A stretch of DNA of 29,520 nt. Source: an uncultured Caulobacter sp. GTDB lineage: Bacteria > Pseudomonadota > Alphaproteobacteria > Caulobacterales > Caulobacteraceae. The DNA is taken from the NCBI RefSeq assembly GCF_937900395.1, contig NZ_CALCDX010000015.1, positions 1 through 29,520 on the forward strand. Reading direction: 5' to 3'. The notes under the pieces were generated by a model, which ran no database searches, had not been told where the DNA came from, and saw nothing but the letters and a program-made list of their open reading frames with translations. Of the stretch, positions 16,845 through 24,468 are shown one piece after another. Within the stretch, counting starts at the first letter, position 1. Every line of letters begins with the position of its first letter. Both the position numbers and the translations under genes were made by a program.

Positions 16845-16950
16845 GCGTGTCATCCCGGGCGGCGAAGCCGACCCGGGACCCAGGGGTTAGCGGCAATGCA
16901 TTTGCCCCTGGGTCCCGGATAGCCTCTTCGAGGCTTCCGGGATGACACGA
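16845..16950. repeat. Nested palindromic intergenic repeat
   Basis: An outer arm GTGTCATCCCGG (16847-16858) pairs with CCGGGATGACAC (16937-16948). An inner arm CCGGGACCCAGGGG (16873-16886) pairs perfectly with CCCCTGGGTCCCGG (16905-16918), and a small CCTCTTCGAGG hairpin lies in the right side. It fills the gap between two convergent genes. The structure looks like a dispersed intergenic repeat of REP/MITE type and could also end transcription in both directions. Confidence 0.75.
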
Positions 16951-16960
16951 GATTGGGGTC

Positions 16961-17902
16961 CTATTTGCGGCTCATATAGCCGTGCATGGCCATCCAGCTT
17001 GTATAGGCGTCGAACCAGCCGGTGCTGGTGGTCTTCTTCTTGTACATGCCAAAGCCGTGGCCGCCCTGTTCATAGAGGTGGAACTCCACGGGCCGCTTGG
17101 CCGCGCGCCAGCTCTCGATCAGCCCGAAGCCGCTGTTGCCGAACAGCGGGTCGTCCGCCGCCAGGGCGAAGAACATCGGCGGCGCGTCGGCCGGCACGGT
17201 CGCCGACGCCAGCGAGCCGTAGATCAGCCCGATGAAGGCCGGCTTGGCGTCCTCGACGGCCAGGGTCGTGGTCAGGGTCAGCATGGCGCCGGCCGAAAAG
17301 CCGACCATGCCGATGCGGTCGGGATCCACATGCCATTCGGCCGCCCGTGAGCGGATCAGGGCGAAGGCGGCGCGGGAGTCGGCCAGCTGCGGCTGCAGCG
17401 CCGTGACCGCCGACTGCGGATCCATGCGCGGCGCCCGCGCCACGCCCGAGAACATCGCCTTCATCGAAGCCTCGAAGCCGGGCATGTCGGCCGGCGTCTG
17501 GTTCAGTCGATACTTCAACACGAAGGCGGCGACGCCCTTGTCGGCCAGGGCCTTGGCGACGTCCCAGCCCTCATTCTCCATCGACAGGGTCCGGAAGCCG
17601 CCGCCGGGGGCCACGATCACAGCGACGCCGGTGGCCTTGGCGGGATCCGGCAGGAACGGCGTCAGGGTGGCGACCGTCACGTTGCGGGCGAAGACGCTGC
17701 CGTACTGGCTGTGCCAGCTCTCGGCGTTCGTGGCGCCCGGCAGTGGTCCGGTGTTCAGGGTGATCGCGTTCGGCTGGGCCGGGATCGCGATCGGCGTCAT
17801 CTTGTCGTTCTGCGCCGAGGCGGACGAAGCCAGCAGCCAGGCCATCGCCAAGCCTGTCGCCAGGACTCCCGCGCGGCCGCCTCTCTTACCGAAGAACCCC
17901 AT
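16961..17902 (-). CDS. Secreted alpha/beta hydrolase, acetyl-xylan/feruloyl esterase-like
   Basis: The 313-residue protein has a signal peptide ending near A30 (SASA-Q) and a BD-FAE/dienelactone-hydrolase-like alpha/beta hydrolase domain. Visible features are VIVAPGGGF (95-103, the HGGG-like oxyanion loop with proline-glycine), the nucleophile elbow GFSAGA with S203, an aspartate at D250/D251 in ALAADDPLF, and H282 in GGHGFGMY. Relatives annotated as xylanase, endo-1,4-beta or acetyl xylan esterase remove acyl groups from xylan fragments. The GGGF oxyanion loop separates it from the CE1-type esterase at 2137. The ATG at 17902 has a modest GGGAG 10 nt upstream. It is transcribed alone, converging on the CE20-like gene, with candidate operator C about 92 bp upstream. 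The exact ester cleaved is not known. Confidence 0.87.
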   Translation of the reverse strand: MGFFGKRGGRAGVLATGLAMAWLLASSASAQNDKMTPIAIPAQPNAITLNTGPLPGATNAESWHSQYGSVFARNVTVATLTPFLPDPAKATGVAVIVAPGGGFRTLSMENEGWDVAKALADKGVAAFVLKYRLNQTPADMPGFEASMKAMFSGVARAPRMDPQSAVTALQPQLADSRAAFALIRSRAAEWHVDPDRIGMVGFSAGAMLTLTTTLAVEDAKPAFIGLIYGSLASATVPADAPPMFFALAADDPLFGNSGFGLIESWRAAKRPVEFHLYEQGGHGFGMYKKKTTSTGWFDAYTSWMAMHGYMSRK

Positions 17903-17993
17903 ATCGTTCTCGCTCCCAATTGTTTGTTGCTCGACCGCTTGTGGCGCGGCTCGGCTTTACTCCTACAAATTCTGGAGCGCCTGTCACGGCGAT

Positions 17994-18007
17994 TGTTAGC
18001 GGTCCCA
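17994..18007. promoter_or_regulatory. Candidate LacI/XylR-type operator C
   Basis: TGTTAGCGGTCCCA lies 92 bp upstream of the secreted hydrolase start. It matches 12 of 14 positions of the motif recalled for XylR, the best of the three sites. It also lies just past the end of the cobalamin operon. Confidence 0.45.
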
Positions 18008-18041
18008 TCAATTTCTGGGTCGGGCGATCTCGCCGCCGAAC

Positions 18042-18554
18042 CTAGGGCCGAGCGGAGCCGCTCAGCATCCAGTCGATCACGTCGCCTTCATAGGCGTCCG
18101 CCCCCCGCCCGATCGCCGCGATCGCCGCGCGCATGGCGCCGCCGCGCTGGAGGATCTCGTCGGCGAGCGAGACCATCAGGGCGTTGGGGGTCGCCTTCGG
18201 CGAGGCCTCGCGCAGCCGCTGGGCGATAGCCAGCTCATCGCCCCGAACGCTCGCCGCGCAAGCCAGGACATAGGCGGCGGCGGGTGAGCGGCTGACGCCG
18301 GCGAAGCAGTGGACCAGCAGGGTTGCGTCCACCGGAAGTTCTCGCCCCAAGGCGATGATCGCGTGGACCATTTCGGCGTCTGGCGCGACCAGGCCGGGGC
18401 GCGGTTCGATGATGTCGTTGAAACGTAGCACGGTCGCCGGGACCGCGCGCGCGCTGACCTCGGCGTCCGGCGAAACCAGCGCTAGCACGTGATCGACCGG
18501 TTCGCGCGCCAGTAGCGTCTCGACGGCCGAGCCTGGGCAGACGATCAGCCTCAC
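18042..18554 (-). CDS. Protein-tyrosine-phosphatase-fold protein coupled to cobS
   Basis: The 170-residue cytosolic protein carries the cysteine-phosphatase P-loop HCFAGVSRS, with nucleophile C83 and R89, and a likely general-acid aspartate D47 in RFNDIIEPRPG. This is the compact dual-specificity-like family (COG5350 type) found in alphaproteobacteria. The start is a GTG whose GTGA overlaps the cobS stop, so it is translated as the last gene of the cobalamin operon. The open frame extends upstream into cobS in another phase, but that part is a shadow. A cobalamin job is inferred from position: the pathway needs an alpha-ribazole-5'-phosphate phosphatase and no histidine-phosphatase CobC is present in this window. 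A true protein phosphatase is the alternative. Confidence 0.85.
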   Translation of the reverse strand: MRLIVCPGSAVETLLAREPVDHVLALVSPDAEVSARAVPATVLRFNDIIEPRPGLVAPDAEMVHAIIALGRELPVDATLLVHCFAGVSRSPAAAYVLACAASVRGDELAIAQRLREASPKATPNALMVSLADEILQRGGAMRAAIAAIGRGADAYEGDVIDWMLSGSARP

Positions 18555-19312
18555 GCCAGCGCCGCCACGCCCAGCAGAAAGCCGACCTCGAACACCTGCT
18601 CGACGCCGCCCAACACATCGCCGGTATGGCCACCGATCAGACGGATGGACGTCCGCGCCAGAGCCAGCGCCGCGACGCTCCCCAGCGCCAGGCCCAAGCC
18701 GACGGCGGGCATGGGCAGAAGCAGCAGCGGCCAGAGGGCGATGACCAGAGCGGCGACCGCCTCGCTGGTCCGCACGCCCATCGGCGTCGGCTTCCACTTC
18801 CCGGGTTCGCCGGAGGGCGCGTAGGGCGTCACCCGCATCACAATGACGGCCGCCGCACGACCCGCGCCGTGCGCGGCCAGCAGGGCCAAGGCGCCGACCT
18901 GCGCCGAGACGCTCGCCAGCATGGTCGCCTTCAGCCCCAGGGCGACGACTAGGGCGCAGACGCCGTAGGTCCCGATGCGGCTGTCCTTCATGATCTCCAG
19001 GCGACGCTGGGCCGTCTGGCCGCCGCCCAGGCCGTCGGCCGTGTCGGCCAGGCCGTCCTCATGGAAGGCGCCCGTGACCAGCAGGCCGGCCGCTAGCGCC
19101 AGCACCGCCGCAACGCCCGAGCCCCAGACGTGGAAGCCGAGGATGAAGACGCCTGCGGAGATCGCGCCAACACCCTGTCCTACCAGAGGAAAATATCGCG
19201 CGGCTCGCGTGATCCAATCCGTCTCGAACCCCTTCAACGCGGGCGTCGGAACCCGGGTCAGGAACTGGACGGCGCAAAGCAGCAGTTGCGCCTGGCGAGC
19301 CGGCCAACGCAT
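18551..19312 (-). CDS. cobS: Adenosylcobinamide-GDP ribazoletransferase (cobalamin synthase)
   Basis: The 253-residue inner-membrane protein joins adenosylcobinamide-GDP to alpha-ribazole or its phosphate, the last assembly step of the nucleotide loop. The family signature FHEDGLADTADGLGGG lies at 83-98 with the metal-binding aspartates, followed by DSRIGTYG (110-117). Several hydrophobic segments (about 45-80, 117-145, 170-215) fit the polytopic topology. The length is normal. The ATG at 19312 is one base from the cobT stop, and its own stop overlaps the phosphatase-like gene. All neighbours in the operon act in the same pathway. Confidence 0.96.
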   Translation of the reverse strand: MRWPARQAQLLLCAVQFLTRVPTPALKGFETDWITRAARYFPLVGQGVGAISAGVFILGFHVWGSGVAAVLALAAGLLVTGAFHEDGLADTADGLGGGQTAQRRLEIMKDSRIGTYGVCALVVALGLKATMLASVSAQVGALALLAAHGAGRAAAVIVMRVTPYAPSGEPGKWKPTPMGVRTSEAVAALVIALWPLLLLPMPAVGLGLALGSVAALALARTSIRLIGGHTGDVLGGVEQVFEVGFLLGVAALA

Positions 19313-19313
19313 C

Positions 19314-20345
19314 TCAGAGCCGCCCGTTCAAGACGTCGTCCAGACTGGCGACATCGCTCAGCAGGCGCGAGGCGGCCCTGACCAGTGGCAGCGCGAGCAA
19401 GGCTCCAGTCCCTTCGCCCAGACGCAGGTCCAGCGCCAGAAGCGGATCGAGCTCCAAGGCGGCCAGCAACCGGCTATGCCCCTGCTCCACCGAGCGGTGG
19501 CAAAAGACGCAGTAGTCCTTCACCTCGGGGACCAGGCGGATCGCGACTAGGGCGGCGGCGGAGACGATGAATCCGTCGACCAAAACGGGAACCTTTGCCG
19601 AGGCCGCGCCGATCATCGCGCCGGCCATCATGGCGATCTCCAGCCCGCCGAATTCCGCTAGAACCTCCAAAGGCTCGGTCGCGCCGCTGCGCGCGGCGGC
19701 CCGCTCGAGGATCGCTGTCTTGCGCGCCAGGCCGGCGTCGTCGTGACCCGCCCCTCGTCCGACGCAGTCAGCCAACGGCGCGGGCGCCAGGCGGTGCGTC
19801 AGCAGCGCCGCCGAAGCGGTGTTGCCGATGCCCATCTCGCCCAGGGCGAGGATCTCAAACCCCTCCTCGATCGCCTGACGGGCGATGGCGGCGCCGCGCG
19901 CCAGGGCTTGCTCGGCCTCGGCCAGGGTCAGGGCGGGCTCGACCGCCGCATTGCGGCTTCCGCGCCGAACCTTGGCGTCGATGAGAACCGCATGCGGCGC
20001 CAGTTCGGCGTCGACGCCGGCGTCGACCACCCGCAACTCCGCCCCGACGGCGCGGGCGAAGGCGTTGGCGCTGGCCTTGCCGGCCAGGAAGGTCGCCACC
20101 ATCGCCTGGGTGACGGCCGAGGGATAGGCCGAGACCCCCTCGGCGTTCATGCCGTGGTCGCCGGCGAAAACCAACAGCAGCGCGCGATCGAACGACGGCG
20201 GCGGACCGCCTGCGATCAGGCCCAGCCGCGTGGCCAGCTCTTCGACCCGTCCCAGGGCGCCCAGCGGCTTGGCCTTGGCGTCGAGCTTGGCGCGAAGGGC
20301 TTCTGCGCCGGCATGATCGATCGGGGAAACAGCGGGCAGGTTCAT
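19314..20345 (-). CDS. cobT: Nicotinate-nucleotide--dimethylbenzimidazole phosphoribosyltransferase
   Basis: The 343-residue cytosolic enzyme makes alpha-ribazole-5'-phosphate from nicotinate mononucleotide and dimethylbenzimidazole. Typical features are KPLGALGRVEELA near the N-terminus (26-39), AGDHGMNAEGVSAYP (61-75), LGEMGIGNTASAALL, and the catalytic glutamate E311 in RLGEGTGALLALPL. The ATG at 20345 overlaps the cobQ stop as ATGA, which supports this start and coupled translation. The frame is open much further upstream, but that region is antiphase to cobQ and is not coding. The product is the substrate for the phosphatase step and then CobS, whose genes follow directly. Confidence 0.96.
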   Translation of the reverse strand: MNLPAVSPIDHAGAEALRAKLDAKAKPLGALGRVEELATRLGLIAGGPPPSFDRALLLVFAGDHGMNAEGVSAYPSAVTQAMVATFLAGKASANAFARAVGAELRVVDAGVDAELAPHAVLIDAKVRRGSRNAAVEPALTLAEAEQALARGAAIARQAIEEGFEILALGEMGIGNTASAALLTHRLAPAPLADCVGRGAGHDDAGLARKTAILERAAARSGATEPLEVLAEFGGLEIAMMAGAMIGAASAKVPVLVDGFIVSAAALVAIRLVPEVKDYCVFCHRSVEQGHSRLLAALELDPLLALDLRLGEGTGALLALPLVRAASRLLSDVASLDDVLNGRL

Positions 20346-21802
20346 CGGGAGGTCTCCAGGCCGGCGATGGTCGCCAGGGCGGGGATGTCGAACGCCGCTT
20401 CCAGGGCGGCCGCGATGTCGTCGAGCGCCTGATCGACGCGCGTGGACTGGTTCAGGCGATCGGAGACCGCGCCCAGTTCGGCCAGCAGTTCGGCGCGCGC
20501 CTCGCCAGTGTCGAACAGGCCGTGCACGTAGCAGCCGCGCACCTTGCCATCGGGCGACACGGCGCCGTCGTCGCCGCCGCCGTCGAACCGCAGCATTGGC
20601 CGCGCGCCGCCCGTCGTGCGGCCGACATGCATCTCGTAGCCCTCGAAGCGCGCCCCGCCGGGCAGCCGGCCGGTGACCTGGCGCAGGGTCTTCTGGCTGG
20701 TCATCACGGTCTCGACGTCGAGCAGGCCAAGCCCCTCGATCGAGGCCGGCGCGCCTTCGACGCCCTCGGGATCGGACAGGCGCCGTCCCAGCATCTGGAA
20801 GCCGCCGCAGACGCCCAGCACGCGCCCGCCGCGACGAACGTGCGCCAAGAGGTCGATGTCCCAGCCCTGCGCCCGGAAGAAGGCCAGGTCCGCCAGCGTC
20901 GCCTTGGCGCCTGGCAGAATGACGAGATCGGCGTCGCCCGGCAGCGGCTGGCCGGGTGGGACATAGGCGAAATCCACGTCGGGCTCGGCGCGCAGGGCGT
21001 CGAACTCGTCGAAATTGGCGATGCGCGACAGCATCGGGACGACGATACGGATCTTGCGTCCCTCCAGGCGAGACGCGCCGTCCAGCACGACCGCATCCTC
21101 GGCCGGCAGGCGTCGCGCCGCCGTCAGCCAGGGCGCCATGCCCAGGTCCGGCCAACCCGTCGCCTCGACGATCATCCGCCGGCCGGCCTCGAACAGCGCC
21201 GGATCGCCTCGGAACTTGTTGATCAGGAACCCGCGCACCATGGCGCGGTCGGCCTCGTCCAGCACCGCGTGGGCGCCGACCAGGGCGGCGATGACATGGC
21301 CGCGATCGATGTCGCCGACCAGCACGACGGGTACGTTCGCCGCACGCGCGAAGCCCATATTGGCGATGTCGCCGGCGCGCAGGTTGATCTCGGCCGGACT
21401 CCCCGCCCCTTCGACAATGACCAGATCGCTCTCGGCCTCCAGTCGCCGGAAGCTCTCGACGACGACATCCAGCAGCTCGCCCTTGCGCGCCTGGTAGCCA
21501 CTGGCCTTCCAGGTTCCGGCCATCTGGCCGCGCACGACCAGCTGGGCGCCGACATCGCTTTGCGGCTTCAGCAGCACCGGGTTCATGTCGACGATCGGCG
21601 GGGTCCGGCAGGCGATGGCCTGCAGCGCCTGGGCGCGGCCGATCTCGCCACCTTCCGAGGTGACGGCGGCGTTGTTTGACATGTTCTGCGGCTTGAATGG
21701 CCTGACGGTCAGGCCGCGATTGGCGAACAGCCGGCAGAGACCCGCGACCAGAACCGACTTGCCGACGTCGGAGCCGCAGCCCTGGATCATCAACGCGGCC
21801 AT
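20342..21802 (-). CDS. cobQ: Cobyric acid synthase (glutamine-hydrolysing)
   Basis: The 486-residue cytosolic amidotransferase amidates four side chains of adenosylcobyrinic a,c-diamide. The N-terminal dethiobiotin-synthetase-like domain has the nucleotide loop QGCGSDVGKS (7-16), FKPQNMSNNA (36-45) and VEGAGSPAEINL (130-141). The C-terminal class I glutamine amidotransferase-like domain has the nucleophile C332 in GVCGGFQMLG and H426 in GCYVHGLFD. I chose the ATG at 21802 because GGAGG lies 6 nt upstream and the ALMIQGCGSDVGK opening matches the family. This makes it overlap the cbiB end by 13 nt. An ATG at 21790 would form TGATG but has no ribosome-binding signal. Confidence 0.96.
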   Translation of the reverse strand: MAALMIQGCGSDVGKSVLVAGLCRLFANRGLTVRPFKPQNMSNNAAVTSEGGEIGRAQALQAIACRTPPIVDMNPVLLKPQSDVGAQLVVRGQMAGTWKASGYQARKGELLDVVVESFRRLEAESDLVIVEGAGSPAEINLRAGDIANMGFARAANVPVVLVGDIDRGHVIAALVGAHAVLDEADRAMVRGFLINKFRGDPALFEAGRRMIVEATGWPDLGMAPWLTAARRLPAEDAVVLDGASRLEGRKIRIVVPMLSRIANFDEFDALRAEPDVDFAYVPPGQPLPGDADLVILPGAKATLADLAFFRAQGWDIDLLAHVRRGGRVLGVCGGFQMLGRRLSDPEGVEGAPASIEGLGLLDVETVMTSQKTLRQVTGRLPGGARFEGYEMHVGRTTGGARPMLRFDGGGDDGAVSPDGKVRGCYVHGLFDTGEARAELLAELGAVSDRLNQSTRVDQALDDIAAALEAAFDIPALATIAGLETSR

Positions 21803-22716
21803 GCCAGCCCTCCGCACGCCAGAAGCAGCCACAGGATCGCGCAGGCCAGCAGGTAGATGCGCAGCGCGCGCGACAGGTCCGCGACCTGGACCTCCCGGCC
21901 ATCCCCGAACACGGGGCGGTCGGACCGTTCGCCGTCATACCAGGCCGTCCCGCCCAGTCGAACGCCCAGCGCGCCGGCCATCGCCGCCTCGGGCCAGCCG
22001 GCGTTGGGCGAGGCGTGCTTGGAGGCATCGCGGAGCATGATCGACCAGCCGCCGCGGCCAGCCAGGGCGATCAGGACGCCCGCCAGCCGCGCGGGCGCCA
22101 GGTTCAGCAGGTCATCCAAGCGCGCCGAGGCCCAGCCAAACGCCCGCCAGCGCGGCTCGCGGTGGCCGATCAGGCTGTCGGCCGTGTTGACCGCCTTGTA
22201 AACGAACAGGCCCGGCAGGCCGGCGACGACGAACCAGAAGATCGGCGCGACCACGCCGTCGTTGAAGCTTTCGGCCAGGCTCTCGATCGCCGCCGCCGCG
22301 ACCTCGCCGGCGTCCAGGCGCTGGACGTCGCGACCGACGATCATGCCGACCGCCTCGCGGGCCGCGATCAGGTCGCCGGCTTGCAGCGGCCTCAGGACGC
22401 CGGAGACGTGTTGGTGGAGGCTGCGTTGCGCCAGGCCCAGGGTCCCGATGATCACCACGACATAAGGACCGCCGAAGCGCGCGATCAGCCAGCCGGCAAA
22501 GCCGCTGACGAGGATGATCGTCAGCAGCGTCGCGACGCCGGCCAGGCGCCGGGCGACCTCGCTCCAGTCCGGCCGGTTTAGGGTCGCCTCCAACCTTGAG
22601 ATCAGGGCGCCGATCCAGGCGACCGGGTGCGGGACGCGCCGATGCAGCGCCTCGGGATAGCCGACCAAGGCTTCTAGAGCGGCCGCGGCCAGCACGATCC
22701 ACGGGCTAGTCCACAC
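21790..22716 (-). CDS. cbiB: Adenosylcobinamide-phosphate synthase (CbiB/CobD type)
   Basis: The 308-residue inner-membrane protein attaches the aminopropanol linker (or its phosphate) to adenosylcobyric acid. Conserved blocks are ESLAESFNDG (145-154), YKAVNTADSLIGH (173-185) and KHASPNAGWPEAAMAGALGV (233-252). Hydrophobic segments near 6-18, 58-80, 84-96, 155-172 and the C-terminus (about 285-305) match the membrane topology. The start is a GTG at 22716, inside the end of btuD (11-nt overlap); it gives the usual N-terminus with no longer extension. In the Pseudomonas nomenclature this protein is called CobD, which should not be confused with the decarboxylase upstream in this operon that makes its co-substrate. 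Confidence 0.95.
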   Translation of the reverse strand: MWTSPWIVLAAAALEALVGYPEALHRRVPHPVAWIGALISRLEATLNRPDWSEVARRLAGVATLLTIILVSGFAGWLIARFGGPYVVVIIGTLGLAQRSLHQHVSGVLRPLQAGDLIAAREAVGMIVGRDVQRLDAGEVAAAAIESLAESFNDGVVAPIFWFVVAGLPGLFVYKAVNTADSLIGHREPRWRAFGWASARLDDLLNLAPARLAGVLIALAGRGGWSIMLRDASKHASPNAGWPEAAMAGALGVRLGGTAWYDGERSDRPVFGDGREVQVADLSRALRIYLLACAILWLLLACGGLAWPR

Positions 22717-23485
22717 GGCGCAGGATCTCGATCAGCGGTCCCGCCTCGCCGGCGTGGGTGCGCGTTCGGACGCCATAGGCCATGGCCAGCGCCTGGGGCG
22801 TCAGGGCCTGGCCGGGCGGGCCGTCTGCGACCAGGCAGCCCCTATCGAGCAGCAGCACCCGATCGGCGAAGCGCGCCGCCAGGGTCAGGTCGTGCAGGGT
22901 GACGACGACGCCCTTGCCCTCGTCATGCGCCAGCCGGCGGAACAGGCCCACGGTGTCCAGGGCGTGCCCGGGATCGAGCCCCGTCAGCGGTTCGTCGGCC
23001 AGCAGCCAGTCGGTCTGGCCCGCCAGCGCCCGCGCGATCAACGCCCTCGCCCGCTCGCCGCCCGACAGTCGGGTGATGGCCCGCGACGCGAAGTCGCCGA
23101 GCCCGGTCATCGCGATCGCCTGATCGACAGCCCGGACATCCTCCGCGCTAGGCCCGAACGCGCCCAGATGCGGCGTGCGCCCCAGGCCGACGAAGGTCCG
23201 GACATCGACGTCCCAGGCGATCTCCGGGGTCTGCGCCAGGAAGGCCATCGCCCGGGCCCGGCCGCGCGGCGGGATGTCCGCGACCACGGCGCCGTCCAGG
23301 CTGACGCGGCCCTTGTCCGGCCGCCGCAGGCCGGCCAGGCAGCTCAACAGGCTGGACTTGCCCGCGCCGTTCGGCCCGACGATCGCCACCACCTCGCCCT
23401 TGCGGAAGCGGGCGGTGACCTGGTTGAGAACCGCGCGTCCGCCCAGGCTAAGGCTGACGGTCTCGGCGATCAGGTCATTGCTCAC
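22706..23485 (-). CDS. btuD: Cobalamin ABC transporter ATP-binding protein
   Basis: The 259-residue cytosolic ATPase of the iron-siderophore/cobalamin (FecCD/BtuCD) ABC family has Walker A GPNGAGKSS (37-45), a Q-loop (LAQTPEIAW, 83-91), the signature LSGGERARALIARAL (140-154), Walker B LLADEP (161-166) and a switch histidine in VTLHDLTLAARFADR. It would power the BtuC permease encoded just upstream. The start is a GTG whose GTGA overlaps the btuC stop. Longer open frames upstream run antiphase through btuC and are not real. Substrate assignment to cobalamin or cobinamide comes from operon position; a heme or siderophore importer would look similar but would not sit between cobalamin genes under a B12 riboswitch. 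Confidence 0.92.
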   Translation of the reverse strand: MSNDLIAETVSLSLGGRAVLNQVTARFRKGEVVAIVGPNGAGKSSLLSCLAGLRRPDKGRVSLDGAVVADIPPRGRARAMAFLAQTPEIAWDVDVRTFVGLGRTPHLGAFGPSAEDVRAVDQAIAMTGLGDFASRAITRLSGGERARALIARALAGQTDWLLADEPLTGLDPGHALDTVGLFRRLAHDEGKGVVVTLHDLTLAARFADRVLLLDRGCLVADGPPGQALTPQALAMAYGVRTRTHAGEAGPLIEILRRVD

Positions 23486-24468
23486 GCCAGCCTCCTGCGC
23501 ATCGCCATCAGCATCCAGAGGAAGAAGGGTCCGCCCAGGACGGCCGTGGCGACGCCCAGCTTGACCTCCTCGGCGGCGGGGGTCAGGCGGACCAGGATAT
23601 CGGCGCCCAGCGTCAAGGCCGCGCCGCCCAACAATGAAGGCAATAGAACCGCGCCAGGCCTCGACCCGACCCAGGGCCGCAGCAGGTGCGGCACGATCAG
23701 GCCGACGAAGCCGATGACCCCGGTCACGGCCACGCTCGAACCGACGGCCAGGGCGACACCGACGGCAAGCAGCAGACGGGTTCGCGTCAGGCTGACGCCC
23801 AGCGATCGCGCGCCCTGCTCGCCCAGGGTCAAGGCGTCCAGCGCGCGGCCTTGGGTCAGCAGGACAAGGCATCCGGCGACGACGCCCGGCGCGGCGATTC
23901 TGACCTCCTCGACGCTGCGGTCGGCCAACGAGCCCATGACCCAGCTGATGATCTCGTCGACCGCCCAGGGGTTTGGCGCCAGGTTCAGCGCCAGCGAGAT
24001 GCCCGCCGTGCAGACCGTCTGGACGACGAAGCCGGCCAGGATGAAGGTGACGATGCTGGAGGTGACGCCCGCCAGCGCCAGCAGCGCCGCCACGCCCAGG
24101 CCCGCCCCGATCATCGCCGCGGCCGGCAGGGTCCAGCTGGCCTGGGCCGCCGTTCCTAGATAGAGCGTCAGCACCGCGCCCATGGCGGCCGCCGAAGACA
24201 CGCCCATCGCGCCGGGATCGGCCAAGGGGTTGCGGGTATAGCCCTGCAGCGCCGCGCCGCTCAGGCCAAGGGCTCCGCCGACCAGCAGCGCCAGGATGGT
24301 GCGCGGCAGCCGCAGGCCGAAGACGATCGCCCAGCGAGGATCGGCGCCGTTCGAGACCCAGGCGCTCCAGGGCGTCCAGACCCGTCCCGCGCAGAGGCTG
24401 ACGACAAACAGCAAGGCCAGCGTCGCCGCCAGCACGCCACAGACGAGCCATGTCGATCGCGTCTTCAT
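23482..24468 (-). CDS. btuC: Cobalamin ABC transporter permease
   Basis: The 328-residue polytopic inner-membrane protein belongs to the FecCD/BtuC permease family. It shows the diagnostic LRLPRTILALLVGGALGLSG (52-71) followed by GAALQGYTRNPLADPGAMGV (71-90). Near the C-terminus is the coupling-helix region GVIGFVGLIVPHLLRPWVG, which contacts the ATPase. The hydrophobic pattern fits about ten transmembrane helices. The ATG at 24468 overlaps the btuF stop as ATGA, so btuF, btuC and btuD are likely translated in series. No residue deviation stands out. Confidence 0.94.
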   Translation of the reverse strand: MKTRSTWLVCGVLAATLALLFVVSLCAGRVWTPWSAWVSNGADPRWAIVFGLRLPRTILALLVGGALGLSGAALQGYTRNPLADPGAMGVSSAAAMGAVLTLYLGTAAQASWTLPAAAMIGAGLGVAALLALAGVTSSIVTFILAGFVVQTVCTAGISLALNLAPNPWAVDEIISWVMGSLADRSVEEVRIAAPGVVAGCLVLLTQGRALDALTLGEQGARSLGVSLTRTRLLLAVGVALAVGSSVAVTGVIGFVGLIVPHLLRPWVGSRPGAVLLPSLLGGAALTLGADILVRLTPAAEEVKLGVATAVLGGPFFLWMLMAMRRRLA

